DNA of 64,000 nt from Weissella minor (GTDB taxonomy: Bacteria; Bacillota; Bacilli; Lactobacillales; Lactobacillaceae). The stretch lies in assembly GCF_001437425.1 (NCBI RefSeq), contig NZ_JQCD01000030.1, positions 1,594 through 65,593 of the forward strand, given 5' to 3'. The position numbers and the translations under genes are program-made. The notes beneath the pieces are model-generated. The model searched no databases. It had not been told where the DNA came from and worked only from the letters and a program-made list of their open reading frames with translations. Positions 24,290 to 31,877 of this stretch are shown here, piece by piece (the stretch's first letter is position 1; every line of letters starts with the position of its first letter).

Positions 24290-25141
24290 ATGAAAAAATT
24301 ACTAACGTCTCGACGGTTAGTTGTGTTAGTCGTGATTGTTATTGTAACTGTAGGTTTGATTACCTTTAGTTCACGTGCACGTAACTCCCAAGAAACACCA
24401 GCGTTACCATTTCGAATTGCTTCTGACGTCTCGACTTGGGTATCTGAATTAGTGACTTCACCTGTTAAAGCAGTTGGAGATTCATATAATGCAGTGACGC
24501 AAATGTTTGACGTTTATGAAGAAAACGAGCGTTTGAACAAAAAAGTTGATGAATTGGCGGCTGTTCAAGTTCAGTTACAAGCTGAGCAAAATGAAAATAA
24601 GGCTTTAAAGGATCAACTAAAGGTTGATAAGACATTGACTGATTATCGTTTGGTAAACGCAGCTGTTATTTCACGTTCACCAAGTAATTGGCAATCACAA
24701 TTAATTATTAATCGTGGTTCAAATGCCGGATTAAAGAAGAATATGTCTGTCATGGGCGCAGGTGGCATGATTGGTCGTATTTCAGAAGTAAATACAACGA
24801 GTGCGAAAGTTGAATTATTGTCAGACAATAGTCAGACTGCTGATCGTTTTGCCATTCGTGTGACGAATGATTCAGATCAAACAGTCGATGGGATTGTGTC
24901 TAAGTTTGATCAAACAAAGAATCAGATTGTGATGAGTAAAGTCACATCTGATGTAAAGGTTAAAAAAGGTGATCCTGTAACAACGAGCGGACTTGGTGGT
25001 GTAACACCAGCCGGCTTGTACGTTGGAAAAGTTGCAGAAGTAACGGATTCTGACCATGGGATTACACGAACAATCAGTATTACGCCGGCCGTTGACTATA
25101 ACAATATTCCTGTTGTTAGTGTGGCGATTCCGGATGTATAA
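24290..25141 (+). CDS. mreC: Rod-shape protein MreC
   Basis: 283 residues: a short cytoplasmic tail, one membrane helix (LVVLVVIVIVTVGLITF), a coiled coil (about residues 75-105, ENERLNKKVDEL), then the beta-barrel domain with INRGSNAGLKKNMSVMGAGGMIGRI. A weak hairpin lies in the mreB-mreC gap (about 24208-24240). A perfect terminator directly follows mreC, cutting it from mreD. Confidence 0.95.
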   Translation: MKKLLTSRRLVVLVVIVIVTVGLITFSSRARNSQETPALPFRIASDVSTWVSELVTSPVKAVGDSYNAVTQMFDVYEENERLNKKVDELAAVQVQLQAEQNENKALKDQLKVDKTLTDYRLVNAAVISRSPSNWQSQLIINRGSNAGLKKNMSVMGAGGMIGRISEVNTTSAKVELLSDNSQTADRFAIRVTNDSDQTVDGIVSKFDQTKNQIVMSKVTSDVKVKKGDPVTTSGLGGVTPAGLYVGKVAEVTDSDHGITRTISITPAVDYNNIPVVSVAIPDV

Positions 25142-25182
25142 AAATAAGCGTCTTGAACATTGTTCAAGACGCTTATTTTTTA
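25141..25182. terminator. Perfect bidirectional terminator between mreC and carbonic anhydrase
   Basis: An 18-bp perfect stem (25141-25158 with 25162-25179) with loop ATT, flanked by an A run and a T run, can stop both the mreBC transcript and the minus-strand gene. Confidence 0.95.
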
Positions 25183-25806
25183 ACAGTGATATTGAATTGG
25201 ACGATTGTTGCTTGGTTGCAAGGCGCGATTATTGCCATTGTAGAACTGATGTAAGAAATCCAACTGCTCTGTACTAATCGTTGCAGAATTATCAATAACA
25301 TACCATTCAACATTTTCTGTCAGTGGTGGTGTTGTAAGCGACCCAATATAATTTAAGTAGTTTAGGGGCGTATCCATTAATTCAGGTAAGGGAATCGTAA
25401 AACTTTCGGTAGTTGGTAAATGGTCTAAAATGATTGATAATGCTGGATTGGCAGAACCTAGATTAATAGGAACGGCAACAACAGCAAGTTGGCCTGAGAC
25501 TGATTGGTGGACAAGGTGAAGCTCAGCAATTGATTGCTGACCATCAATGGTATGTTCACCAGGTGTGTGAATATGGGCCTGAACAGCATTGAAGGTCCGG
25601 TGGTTTAGCTGGGCGGTTCCGGTTAAACCAAATTCAATACTGGCGCCTGTATCTCGTACATACGCAATTTTATTTTCATAGGACAAAGTGATGTTATCTA
25701 AATTGGGATCAATCGTCGCCTGTTTATGTGTTAATGCGATCGGTGATTGTTGTTGGCCACTCACAAAATCCCAGTCATTTTGATGTTCATAATTTAAGTG
25801 TTTCAT
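25180..25806 (-). CDS. Alpha-class carbonic anhydrase
   Basis: 208 residues. Zinc ligands appear as HIH (in VQAHIHTPGEHTIDG) and the His of AELHLVH. SPIAL near the N-terminus and LTTPPLTENVEWYVI near the C-terminus are family motifs. It interconverts CO2 and bicarbonate. AAGGAGG before the ATG at the complement of 25804-25806 fixes the start; with that start there is no signal peptide, suggesting a cytoplasmic enzyme. It lies antisense between mreC and mreD. Confidence 0.93.
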   Translation of the reverse strand: MKHLNYEHQNDWDFVSGQQQSPIALTHKQATIDPNLDNITLSYENKIAYVRDTGASIEFGLTGTAQLNHRTFNAVQAHIHTPGEHTIDGQQSIAELHLVHQSVSGQLAVVAVPINLGSANPALSIILDHLPTTESFTIPLPELMDTPLNYLNYIGSLTTPPLTENVEWYVIDNSATISTEQLDFLHQFYNGNNRALQPSNNRPIQYHC

Positions 25807-25944
25807 CAACTTTCCTCCTTGGTTATATGACAGATTAGCAAGGAATTTAAAGGTTGTCAAAATACTTTTTTGATAAAATTAAAAAAAATACGCATTTAAA
25901 AAAGAGGCATTTAATTGGAGTTTTTTAAATTGACCGATTTTTGA

Positions 25945-25985
25945 TTGACGTAACTATAGTTGCGAGCTATTCTTGTAATTACAAG
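25945..25985 (+). promoter_or_regulatory. mreD promoter with palindromic operator-like site
   Basis: TTGACG (25945-25950) and TATTCT (25968-25973) are 17 bases apart. CTTGTAATTACAAG, a perfect 14-bp palindrome, covers 25972-25985, right at the expected transcript start, which is where a repressor would bind. A smaller palindrome ACTATAGT lies in the spacer. Confidence 0.5.
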
Positions 25986-26012
25986 GTACTTTATAATGGA
26001 GAGAGAATTCAT

Positions 26013-26624
26013 ATGTTGAAATATATTCGAACGACTTGGCTACATGCGATATTAGTCATTTTAGCTATATTTTTAGATGGCGGACTGGCCCAACAATTTT
26101 CTGGCGTTCTATTTAAAATGCCCATGTCAGCTAGCCCATATTTAAGTATTTTAGCAATTTTAATGCCGATTTTATCTGGTACAGATAGTCAAATTGGTAA
26201 TCGCTGGTTATATGGGACAGCAGTGTTAGGTGGTGTGTTATTTGACACATTCTATGTTGGTATTATTGGAATTGCGACAGTCGGCTTTCCTTTGGTCGTT
26301 TGGGTTGCTGGTGTGATTCAACGCTATTTCCAAACAAGTATGAGCTGGTCAATGTTGACTTGGTTCTTATCAATGTGTATCTTTTTGATTTATGACTATT
26401 TTGCATTTGGCTTGATTAATTTAGCGAATATGAATTTGTTTGGTTTTATCGTCTTCCATTTGTTCCCAACGATTGTTTTGAATTTAATCTTCTTTATTGT
26501 TTTGTATACACCATTTACGTATTTGTATCAAATGACAAAACAGCCGGATATATCAAGTTATAATACGGATCAACGTGATTTTAATTCAGGAATTCCACTA
26601 CGAACACGTTCACGTAATTATTAG
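26013..26624 (+). CDS. mreD: Rod-shape protein MreD
   Basis: 203 residues, polytopic with about five or six helices. HAILVILAIFLDGGLAQQF at the start and the overall hydrophobic pattern match MreD. ATG 26013 follows GGAGAGAG; the upstream in-frame extension is not membrane-like. Unusually, it is separated from mreC by an inverted carbonic anhydrase gene and has its own promoter. Confidence 0.85.
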   Translation: MLKYIRTTWLHAILVILAIFLDGGLAQQFSGVLFKMPMSASPYLSILAILMPILSGTDSQIGNRWLYGTAVLGGVLFDTFYVGIIGIATVGFPLVVWVAGVIQRYFQTSMSWSMLTWFLSMCIFLIYDYFAFGLINLANMNLFGFIVFHLFPTIVLNLIFFIVLYTPFTYLYQMTKQPDISSYNTDQRDFNSGIPLRTRSRNY

Positions 26625-26653
26625 TTGACAATTCAGAGTTTTTCATTTAAAGT
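26625..26653 (+). promoter_or_regulatory. Promoter of T-box-controlled amino acid transporter
   Basis: TTGACA (26625-26630), overlapping the last base of... directly after mreD stop, and TAAAGT (26648-26653) are 17 bases apart. The -10 is weak. Confidence 0.55.
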
Positions 26654-26659
26654 TAATTT

Positions 26660-26920
26660 CACATTAATAATAAAAATTTGAGCAAACGAGTAACCGATTA
26701 ACTATCTAAAGAGAGCTGTGCTGAAGTTGGAAAACAGTGTTAGTTTGAGGTGAACCACATTTGTGATTGTTAACAGAAATGTTCGGCTTGTCCCCGGTAT
26801 CGACGATACCAAGATTGGTACATGAGTATTGATTAGTAATAGTCGATAATTAATGAGGTGGGACCGCGATTAATCGCCCTCAAGTAAACAGATAGTGTTT
26901 ACTTGAGGGCGATTTTTTTA
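26660..26920 (+). promoter_or_regulatory. T-box leader, probable histidine specificity
   Basis: The T-box core AATGAGGTGGGACCGCG lies at 26852-26868. A terminator stem follows (26872-26889 with 26897-26914, 18 bp) and then a T run. Upstream are Stem I features: AGAGAGCTGTGCTG and TTGGAAAACAG. A specifier segment reads GTGAA-C-CAC-A near 26750-26760. By comparison with the glyQS arrangement (GAA, one base, codon, A), the codon is CAC (His). Reading the codon immediately after GAA gives CCA (Pro), so specificity is likely but not certain. Uncharged tRNA would favour antitermination and transporter expression. Confidence 0.88.
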
Positions 26921-26939
26921 GTTATATTGGAGGAAATAG

Positions 26940-27584
26940 ATGCAATATATGTTAGAAATTTTACCAAGCCTTTTAAATGGTTTGAAAATGACGCTAGGTG
27001 TTTTTAGTTTAACGCTCCTTGGGGCGGTGCCTTTAGGTATGTTGGTGGCCGTTGCAATGAAATCAAAATTAGTGGTTTTGCGTGCGGTGACAAATGCATA
27101 CATCACAGTGATGCGTGGAACACCATTACTTCTGCAAATCGTGTTTGTTTATTACGGATTAAGTCTGGCAAATATTGTCACACTACCCAGATTTGAGGCA
27201 GCCGTTGTGACGTTCATTTTAAATTATGCGGCATACTTTGCAGAAATTTTCCGTGGCGGTTTCCAATCTATTTCACAAGGACAATACGATGGTGCCAAGG
27301 TGTTAGGCTTTAATCGAATCCAAACCTTACGTTATATTGTGATTCCACAAGTTGTTAAAGTCGTTATGCCATCAGTCGGTAATGAAGTCATTAATTTAGT
27401 TAAGGATTCTTCATTAGTTTATGTCATTGGATTAGGGGACTTAATGCGAGCTGGGAATATTGCAGCAGCAAGAGATGTGACCTTAGTTCCTTATTTACTA
27501 GTGGGATTACTCTACTTAATTTTGACGATTACATTGACATACGGCATGCGTGGACTTGAAAAGCGTATGAATTATTACCGATAG
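26940..27584 (+). CDS. Polar amino acid (probably histidine) ABC transporter permease
   Basis: 214 residues, five or so helices, of the His/Glu/Gln/Arg permease family: LPSLLNGLKMTLGVFSLTLLGA at the start, VMRGTPLLLQIVFVYYGL (the RGTPLL signature) and the EAA loop around GAKVLGFNRIQTLRYIVIPQ. GGAGG sets the start. It is the first gene after the T-box and is co-transcribed with the ATPase and binding protein. Confidence 0.9.
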   Translation: MQYMLEILPSLLNGLKMTLGVFSLTLLGAVPLGMLVAVAMKSKLVVLRAVTNAYITVMRGTPLLLQIVFVYYGLSLANIVTLPRFEAAVVTFILNYAAYFAEIFRGGFQSISQGQYDGAKVLGFNRIQTLRYIVIPQVVKVVMPSVGNEVINLVKDSSLVYVIGLGDLMRAGNIAAARDVTLVPYLLVGLLYLILTITLTYGMRGLEKRMNYYR

Positions 27585-27593
27585 GAGACACTT

Positions 27594-28232
27594 ATGTTAG
27601 AAATTAAAAATTTGGCAAAAACATATGAAGGTCGTACTATTTTCAAAGATTTGAATCTAACGATTGATGATGGAGAAATTTTGACGATTGTTGGTCCATC
27701 TGGGATTGGAAAGACGACTTTTTTACGAATTTTGGCCGGTTTACTTGAGGCTGATACTGGGACCATGAGTTTAGATGGGAAAGCGTTGGCACTTGATGGT
27801 AATCGAAGCGGGGCTGATGTCGGCGTTATTTTTCAGGACTTTAATTTGTTTCCACAATATACGGTGAAGGAAAATATTGAATTAGCGCCTAAGTTAGTTG
27901 CTAAACACACGCCAGCAGCAGTTGAAGCTGATTCAGAACGTTTATTAATGGAAATGGATCTAACTGTGCAACAAGACCAATACCCATTTCAATTGTCAGG
28001 CGGTCAGAAACAACGTGTTGCGATTGCGAGAGCGTTAGCCATGCATCCAGGTATTTTGGCATATGATGAACCAACGTCAGGCTTAGATGAGGCCTCGACA
28101 CAACGTGTGATTGATGTGACAAAGGAACTACAGAATACTGGCGTCACCCAGTTGATTGTAACGCACGATTTACCATTTGCAGCAGCTTTAAACGGACGTA
28201 TTTTTGACTTTGCAACCGACGTAGAGCGTTAG
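27594..28232 (+). CDS. Polar amino acid (probably histidine) ABC transporter ATPase
   Basis: 212 residues, short for the family (about 240). Walker A GPSGIGKTT, signature LSGGQKQRVAIARAL, Walker B ILAYDEPTSGLD and switch His in IVTHDLPFA are intact. It pairs with the upstream permease. Ile replaces the usual Gly or Ser in Walker A, which is tolerated. Confidence 0.9.
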   Translation: MLEIKNLAKTYEGRTIFKDLNLTIDDGEILTIVGPSGIGKTTFLRILAGLLEADTGTMSLDGKALALDGNRSGADVGVIFQDFNLFPQYTVKENIELAPKLVAKHTPAAVEADSERLLMEMDLTVQQDQYPFQLSGGQKQRVAIARALAMHPGILAYDEPTSGLDEASTQRVIDVTKELQNTGVTQLIVTHDLPFAAALNGRIFDFATDVER

Positions 28233-28239
28233 GAGGTCA

Positions 28240-29064
28240 ATGATGCAGAAACAAAAAATGAAGTTACTGATAGGCAATCTTATCGTGTTGTTAGTGCTGG
28301 GTATGCTAGCGGGTGGTATTGCCTATCGGATGAATCAACGGCATGATTCATGGGATAAATTACAGGAAAAAAACAAAGTTGTTGTGGGAATTGATGATAC
28401 ATTTGTCCCCATGGCTTTTCGCGATAAACATGGTAATTTAGAGGGATATGATATTGAACTAGCTAAGGCAACCTTTGAGAAAATGGGCCTAGAACCGGAT
28501 TTTCAAACCATTGATTGGTCAATGAATCAGACGGAATTAGCGACCGGCCATATTGATGTTATCTGGAATGGGTATACGATTAATGACCAACGCAAAGAGA
28601 AGGTTGCTTTTTCAGAACCTTATCATTCTGATCGACTTGTGCTGTTGACCAAAGCGGAGGCGGCGATTACCAAACCAGCCGATATGAAGGGGAAGACCCT
28701 AGCAGTCCAAACTGGGTCAGCTGGGGCTGAAAGTTTGCGGAAAGAACCCCAATATCTACAAACATATTTAACAAAAGACGTTGCACAGTATGACACTTAT
28801 GATAAAGCAATCAATGATGTTAAAGTTGGCCGGGTTGATGCCGTGTTAATTGATGGTGATTATGCGAATTATTATTTGGCGCATGAAAAGTTGAATCAAC
28901 CGTTGAAAACAGTTAAAACTGAATTTCCACCTGATGAATATGGCGTTGGCTTTCGAAAGGAAGACAAAACCTTACGAAATAAAGTTAATCAAACGTTAGA
29001 TGAGCTAGCGCAAGATGGTACTAAAGCTAAACTATCTAAAAAATATTTTGGCCGCGTTGACTAA
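28240..29064 (+). CDS. Polar amino acid (probably histidine) substrate-binding protein
   Basis: 274 residues of the SBP_bac_3 family: VVVGIDDTFVPMAFRDKHGNLEGYDIELAKA, IDVIWNGYTINDQRKEKVAFSEPY and QTGSAGAESL. An N-terminal hydrophobic segment (LIGNLIVLLVLGMLAGGIAY) anchors it; there is no lipobox cysteine. The start has two possible ATGs (28240 or 28243) after AGGAGG. It closes the operon at a long perfect terminator. Confidence 0.9.
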   Translation: MMQKQKMKLLIGNLIVLLVLGMLAGGIAYRMNQRHDSWDKLQEKNKVVVGIDDTFVPMAFRDKHGNLEGYDIELAKATFEKMGLEPDFQTIDWSMNQTELATGHIDVIWNGYTINDQRKEKVAFSEPYHSDRLVLLTKAEAAITKPADMKGKTLAVQTGSAGAESLRKEPQYLQTYLTKDVAQYDTYDKAINDVKVGRVDAVLIDGDYANYYLAHEKLNQPLKTVKTEFPPDEYGVGFRKEDKTLRNKVNQTLDELAQDGTKAKLSKKYFGRVD

Positions 29065-29117
29065 AAAACGTGCATAAGTTTTACGACAATCATGGCGTAA
29101 ACTTATGCACGTTTTTT
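29063..29117. terminator. Bidirectional terminator after transporter operon
   Basis: A stem of over 20 bp (AAAAAACGTGCATAAGTTT with its complement AAACTTATGCACGTTTTTT) serves both the transporter operon and the minus-strand GNAT gene. Confidence 0.94.
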
Positions 29118-29580
29118 ATTTGATTGTGAATTCAAAAATGAATCGCTGTTGACCGAATAAATCTTGCACTTGCCCTAATTTCGTGAAGTTTAAGTGAGCG
29201 AGTAAAGACAAAGAGGGGTGATTTTCAGGCAACACCTCAGCTTGGATAACAGTATCTGGTTGGATGTGTGCGAGTTGCATGCTTAAAGCTTGCAGCATAT
29301 ATCCTTGGTGTTGAAATTTGGCATCCAAACCAAAGGCTAATTGATAGTGAGTTGATGCATCGTTACTGATAACTTCGTATAAAATAATAAAGCCGATACA
29401 TTGTTTTTCATAGACCACCTGATTAAAAATAGGTTGGCTCAAATCAGCAAGAAAATCATCTGCTAAATGATCAGAATTAATTTGCAGACCTGATTGGATG
29501 TGGGCCTGTGTCATGAGCGATTGATAGGCATCAAAATCGTTTTTGGTAAAGGGTGTGAGTTGGACTTGAGTTAATACCAT
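29116..29580 (-). CDS. GNAT family N-acetyltransferase
   Basis: 154 residues with GNAT layout: QVVYEKQCIGFIILYEVIS (strands 3-4), FGLDAKFQHQGYMLQAL (equivalent of the acetyl-CoA pyrophosphate loop, imperfect Q-x-x-G-x-x) and ENHPSLSLLAHLNFTKLG (C-terminal motif B). It resembles RimJ/RimL-type acetyltransferases; the substrate is unknown. Its start overlaps the end of the upstream minus-strand membrane gene by 10 bases, so the two are coupled. Confidence 0.82.
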   Translation of the reverse strand: MVLTQVQLTPFTKNDFDAYQSLMTQAHIQSGLQINSDHLADDFLADLSQPIFNQVVYEKQCIGFIILYEVISNDASTHYQLAFGLDAKFQHQGYMLQALSMQLAHIQPDTVIQAEVLPENHPSLSLLAHLNFTKLGQVQDLFGQQRFIFEFTIK

Positions 29581-30218
29581 GAGTTTTTAAATCCATTCAT
29601 TTTGGCATAAAAAGGTGCTTGCTTAACATATAGAATTTCAAAAGTTTCCAAGCAAATGAGGGCGAATAAAATACCAGTCAACATGCCACTAAATTGCGTG
29701 TTATCTTGAAAAATATTTGCGATAAATATAAGGAACCAGCTCATTAACAGCATGAGTTGACTAAGCAATCGGTTTCGGAATTTTTGAATGGCTGGGATCA
29801 CAAAAATGACCATATAAGAATAAAGTAAAGTCGCCCAAAAAATACCGTATGTTGGCATTTGCATGGTATGACCAAAGTTTTCTGTTCTGAGAAATAAATT
29901 TAACAAGTGCACGAGTATACCACTAATGACGCTAGTTGCCAAAATCCAAAAGGCTGGGATTTTATATTTAAAACCCCATAAGAAAAAACAAAGCAAGAAG
30001 ATAACGAGTAACACACCAAAACCGTGACTGAAGAAAAAGAAGCTGTTAAGGAGCAGATGCCACTTTTTGGGGAGAAACTCAAAGGTGAGTTGCGCTGTTA
30101 AATTATCCAGCATTGATAAAAAAGGATTGTGCATAAAAAAAGCAATCAATAATGTGATAAAACCAATGACACTTACGCTAAAAATAATTCTTTGAGCATA
30201 ATGATTACGAATAAGCAT
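29571..30218 (-). CDS. PAP2-like membrane protein lacking catalytic residues
   Basis: 215 residues, about six membrane helices, with length and helix layout like PAP2 lipid phosphatases. An extracytoplasmic loop (RTENFGHTMQMPTYGIFWATLLY) aligns with the usual RP...PSGH segment, and NIFQDNTQFSGMLTGILF aligns with the R-x-x-x-x-x-H-x-x-x-D block. None of the catalytic His, Arg or Asp residues is kept. It may be a pseudoenzyme or merely share the fold. It is transcribed with the GNAT gene. Confidence 0.55.
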   Translation of the reverse strand: MLIRNHYAQRIIFSVSVIGFITLLIAFFMHNPFLSMLDNLTAQLTFEFLPKKWHLLLNSFFFFSHGFGVLLVIFLLCFFLWGFKYKIPAFWILATSVISGILVHLLNLFLRTENFGHTMQMPTYGIFWATLLYSYMVIFVIPAIQKFRNRLLSQLMLLMSWFLIFIANIFQDNTQFSGMLTGILFALICLETFEILYVKQAPFYAKMNGFKNSWY

Positions 30219-30327
30219 AATAATTTCCTGACTTTTTTAAGAATATGACTAGTGTATACTAATTATGGAAGCGTATAATCTGTTATGCAATTATTTTAAA
30301 AAAATTTAGTAGGGAGTAAGTGAGCAT

Positions 30328-31173
30328 ATGGTAACACAGACGTTGATTATGATTCTAACTGGTATTGTAGCTGGGGGGCTAGGATCAATACTGGGACTGG
30401 GTGGTGGCATTATTGTGACCCCTGTTCTAACTATTTTTATGGGCTATGATATTAAATATGCCGTGGGTGCAAGTATTATTGCAGTCATTGCAACGAGTTC
30501 GGGATCGGCAATTGCCTTTTTGAAAGATGACGTATTGAATTTACGCGTGGCGATGTTTTTGGAAATTTTTACAACCCTAGGTGCACTGTCTGGTGCCATT
30601 TTAGCTGGTTATTTCCACGCGACTGTGTTGTACTTTCTATTTGGGGCTTTATTGCTATTTCAAGCTTGGAATATGTGGAAGAAGCTTAGAGGCGCAAAAA
30701 GCGATCAAATTTTGACCAAAACGGATCCTCTAGCAACCCAATTGAATTTGAATGGTGAATATTACGATAAGCAAGCTAAAGAAGTCATTCATTACAATGT
30801 CGAAAAAGTTCCAGGTGGCGCTGCCGTGATGTTTGGAGCTGGAATTGCTTCTGGACTTTTGGGGATTGGTTCTGGAGCCTTTAAGGTGATGGCCATGGAA
30901 GACGTGATGAAAATGCCGTTGAAGGCATCATCTGCAACCTCTAACCTGATGATGGGTGTGACAGCTGCAGCTTCAGCTACCGTTTACTTCTTTAATGGGA
31001 CAATTCAACCGCTGGTCGCAGTACCAATGGCATTAGGAATTGTGATTGGTTCAACAATTGGCTCACATGTGATGCAATATTTGCCAGCACAAATGATTCG
31101 TAAGATCTTTATTCCAGTTGTTTTCATTATGGCAATTCAGTTGATTATGAAAGGAATGGCGGTGTTTAACTAA
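30328..31173 (+). CDS. TauE/SafE family sulfite/organic anion exporter
   Basis: 281 residues, about eight helices in two repeated halves, each with a glycine-rich motif: GGLGSILGLGGGIIVTPVL and GAGIASGLLGIGSGAFKVMA. A cytosolic loop lies between (residues about 110-165). The family exports sulfur-containing or organic anions. It overlaps by one base the DUF1634 gene that usually accompanies it. Confidence 0.9.
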   Translation: MVTQTLIMILTGIVAGGLGSILGLGGGIIVTPVLTIFMGYDIKYAVGASIIAVIATSSGSAIAFLKDDVLNLRVAMFLEIFTTLGALSGAILAGYFHATVLYFLFGALLLFQAWNMWKKLRGAKSDQILTKTDPLATQLNLNGEYYDKQAKEVIHYNVEKVPGGAAVMFGAGIASGLLGIGSGAFKVMAMEDVMKMPLKASSATSNLMMGVTAAASATVYFFNGTIQPLVAVPMALGIVIGSTIGSHVMQYLPAQMIRKIFIPVVFIMAIQLIMKGMAVFN

Positions 31174-31565
31174 TGGATCAAAAGCAAATAAATGGAGGCC
31201 AAAAAAGCCCAGAAGAAGAACAACTTGCGCAAATGGAATTGGTCATTGGGAAAATTATGCGTGCAGGTGTACTAGCCGCTTTAGCAGCTATGATAATTGG
31301 CATGCTGTTGTTACTGGTTCATCCAGTGAGTGACCCAACTGATTTTCCAACGCGCCTTGGCCCATTATTGGTTGCCGTTGGTCATTTTGAACCAATGGGC
31401 TGGATGATGTTAGGTTTGTTATTACTTATCTTTACGCCAGTCTTGCGTGTGATTGTATCGATTGTGGCTTTCGCTAAAATTCATGATCACTTGTATACGA
31501 CGATTACCATTCTGGTACTGGTTATTTTGGCCTTGGCCATTGCATATGGGTATCATGTCGGTTAG
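31173..31565 (+). CDS. DUF1634 membrane protein
   Basis: 130 residues, three helices, matching DUF1634: MELVIGKIMRAGVLAALAAMIIGMLLLL, then LLIFTPVLRVIVSIVAF. It is nearly always found beside a TauE/SafE exporter and may be an accessory subunit. The ATG overlaps the upstream stop (TAATG). Confidence 0.87.
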   Translation: MDQKQINGGQKSPEEEQLAQMELVIGKIMRAGVLAALAAMIIGMLLLLVHPVSDPTDFPTRLGPLLVAVGHFEPMGWMMLGLLLLIFTPVLRVIVSIVAFAKIHDHLYTTITILVLVILALAIAYGYHVG

Positions 31566-31571
31566 CGCCGC

Positions 31572-31600
31572 TTGACTCAAACACAAAATTAACTTAAACT
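31572..31600 (+). promoter_or_regulatory. Promoter of lysine riboswitch/lysP
   Basis: TTGACT (31572-31577) and TAAACT (31595-31600) are separated by exactly 17 bases. Confidence 0.75.
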
Positions 31601-31623
31601 ATTAAACAGCATAAAAGGAATAT

Positions 31624-31790
31624 AGAGGTTGCAACCAACATGAGTCACTAACCAAACCGGCAGGTAATGCGGTTAGTAAAAGGGGCGGTTGCCGAAATGG
31701 AATACTGGCAAGTGGACCGTTGGTGTAGTCATTAAGAGTGGCTGGACTGTCGTAATGAATGATTACGGAGCGCTATCAAATACTTGGTTA
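31624..31790 (+). promoter_or_regulatory. Lysine riboswitch (L box)
   Basis: The conserved L-box strings occur in order: AGAGGTTGC, GAGTCACT, AGGGGC (31681-31686), GCCGAA (31691-31696), GGCTGGACTGT and GGAGCGCTATC (31767-31777). They resemble the lysC leader in both order and spacing. The downstream terminator and a LysP-type permease support lysine-repressed transcription. Confidence 0.9.
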
Positions 31791-31795
31791 TTAAC

Positions 31796-31836
31796 AGACC
31801 TAGTTTACGTAGATAGTCGTAAACTGGGTCTTTTTA
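31796..31836 (+). terminator. Riboswitch expression-platform terminator
   Basis: AGACCTAGTTTACG (31796-31809) pairs with CGTAAACTGGGTCT (31818-31831) with one T-G wobble, followed by T residues. Confidence 0.92.
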
Positions 31837-31877
31837 TTTAACACATTTAGGCGACCTCAAAATAATAGGAGGATTTT

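Noticed and set aside
31173-31877. T-box leader upstream of lysP
   Set aside because: No T-box core sequence is present; the conserved strings match the lysine riboswitch.
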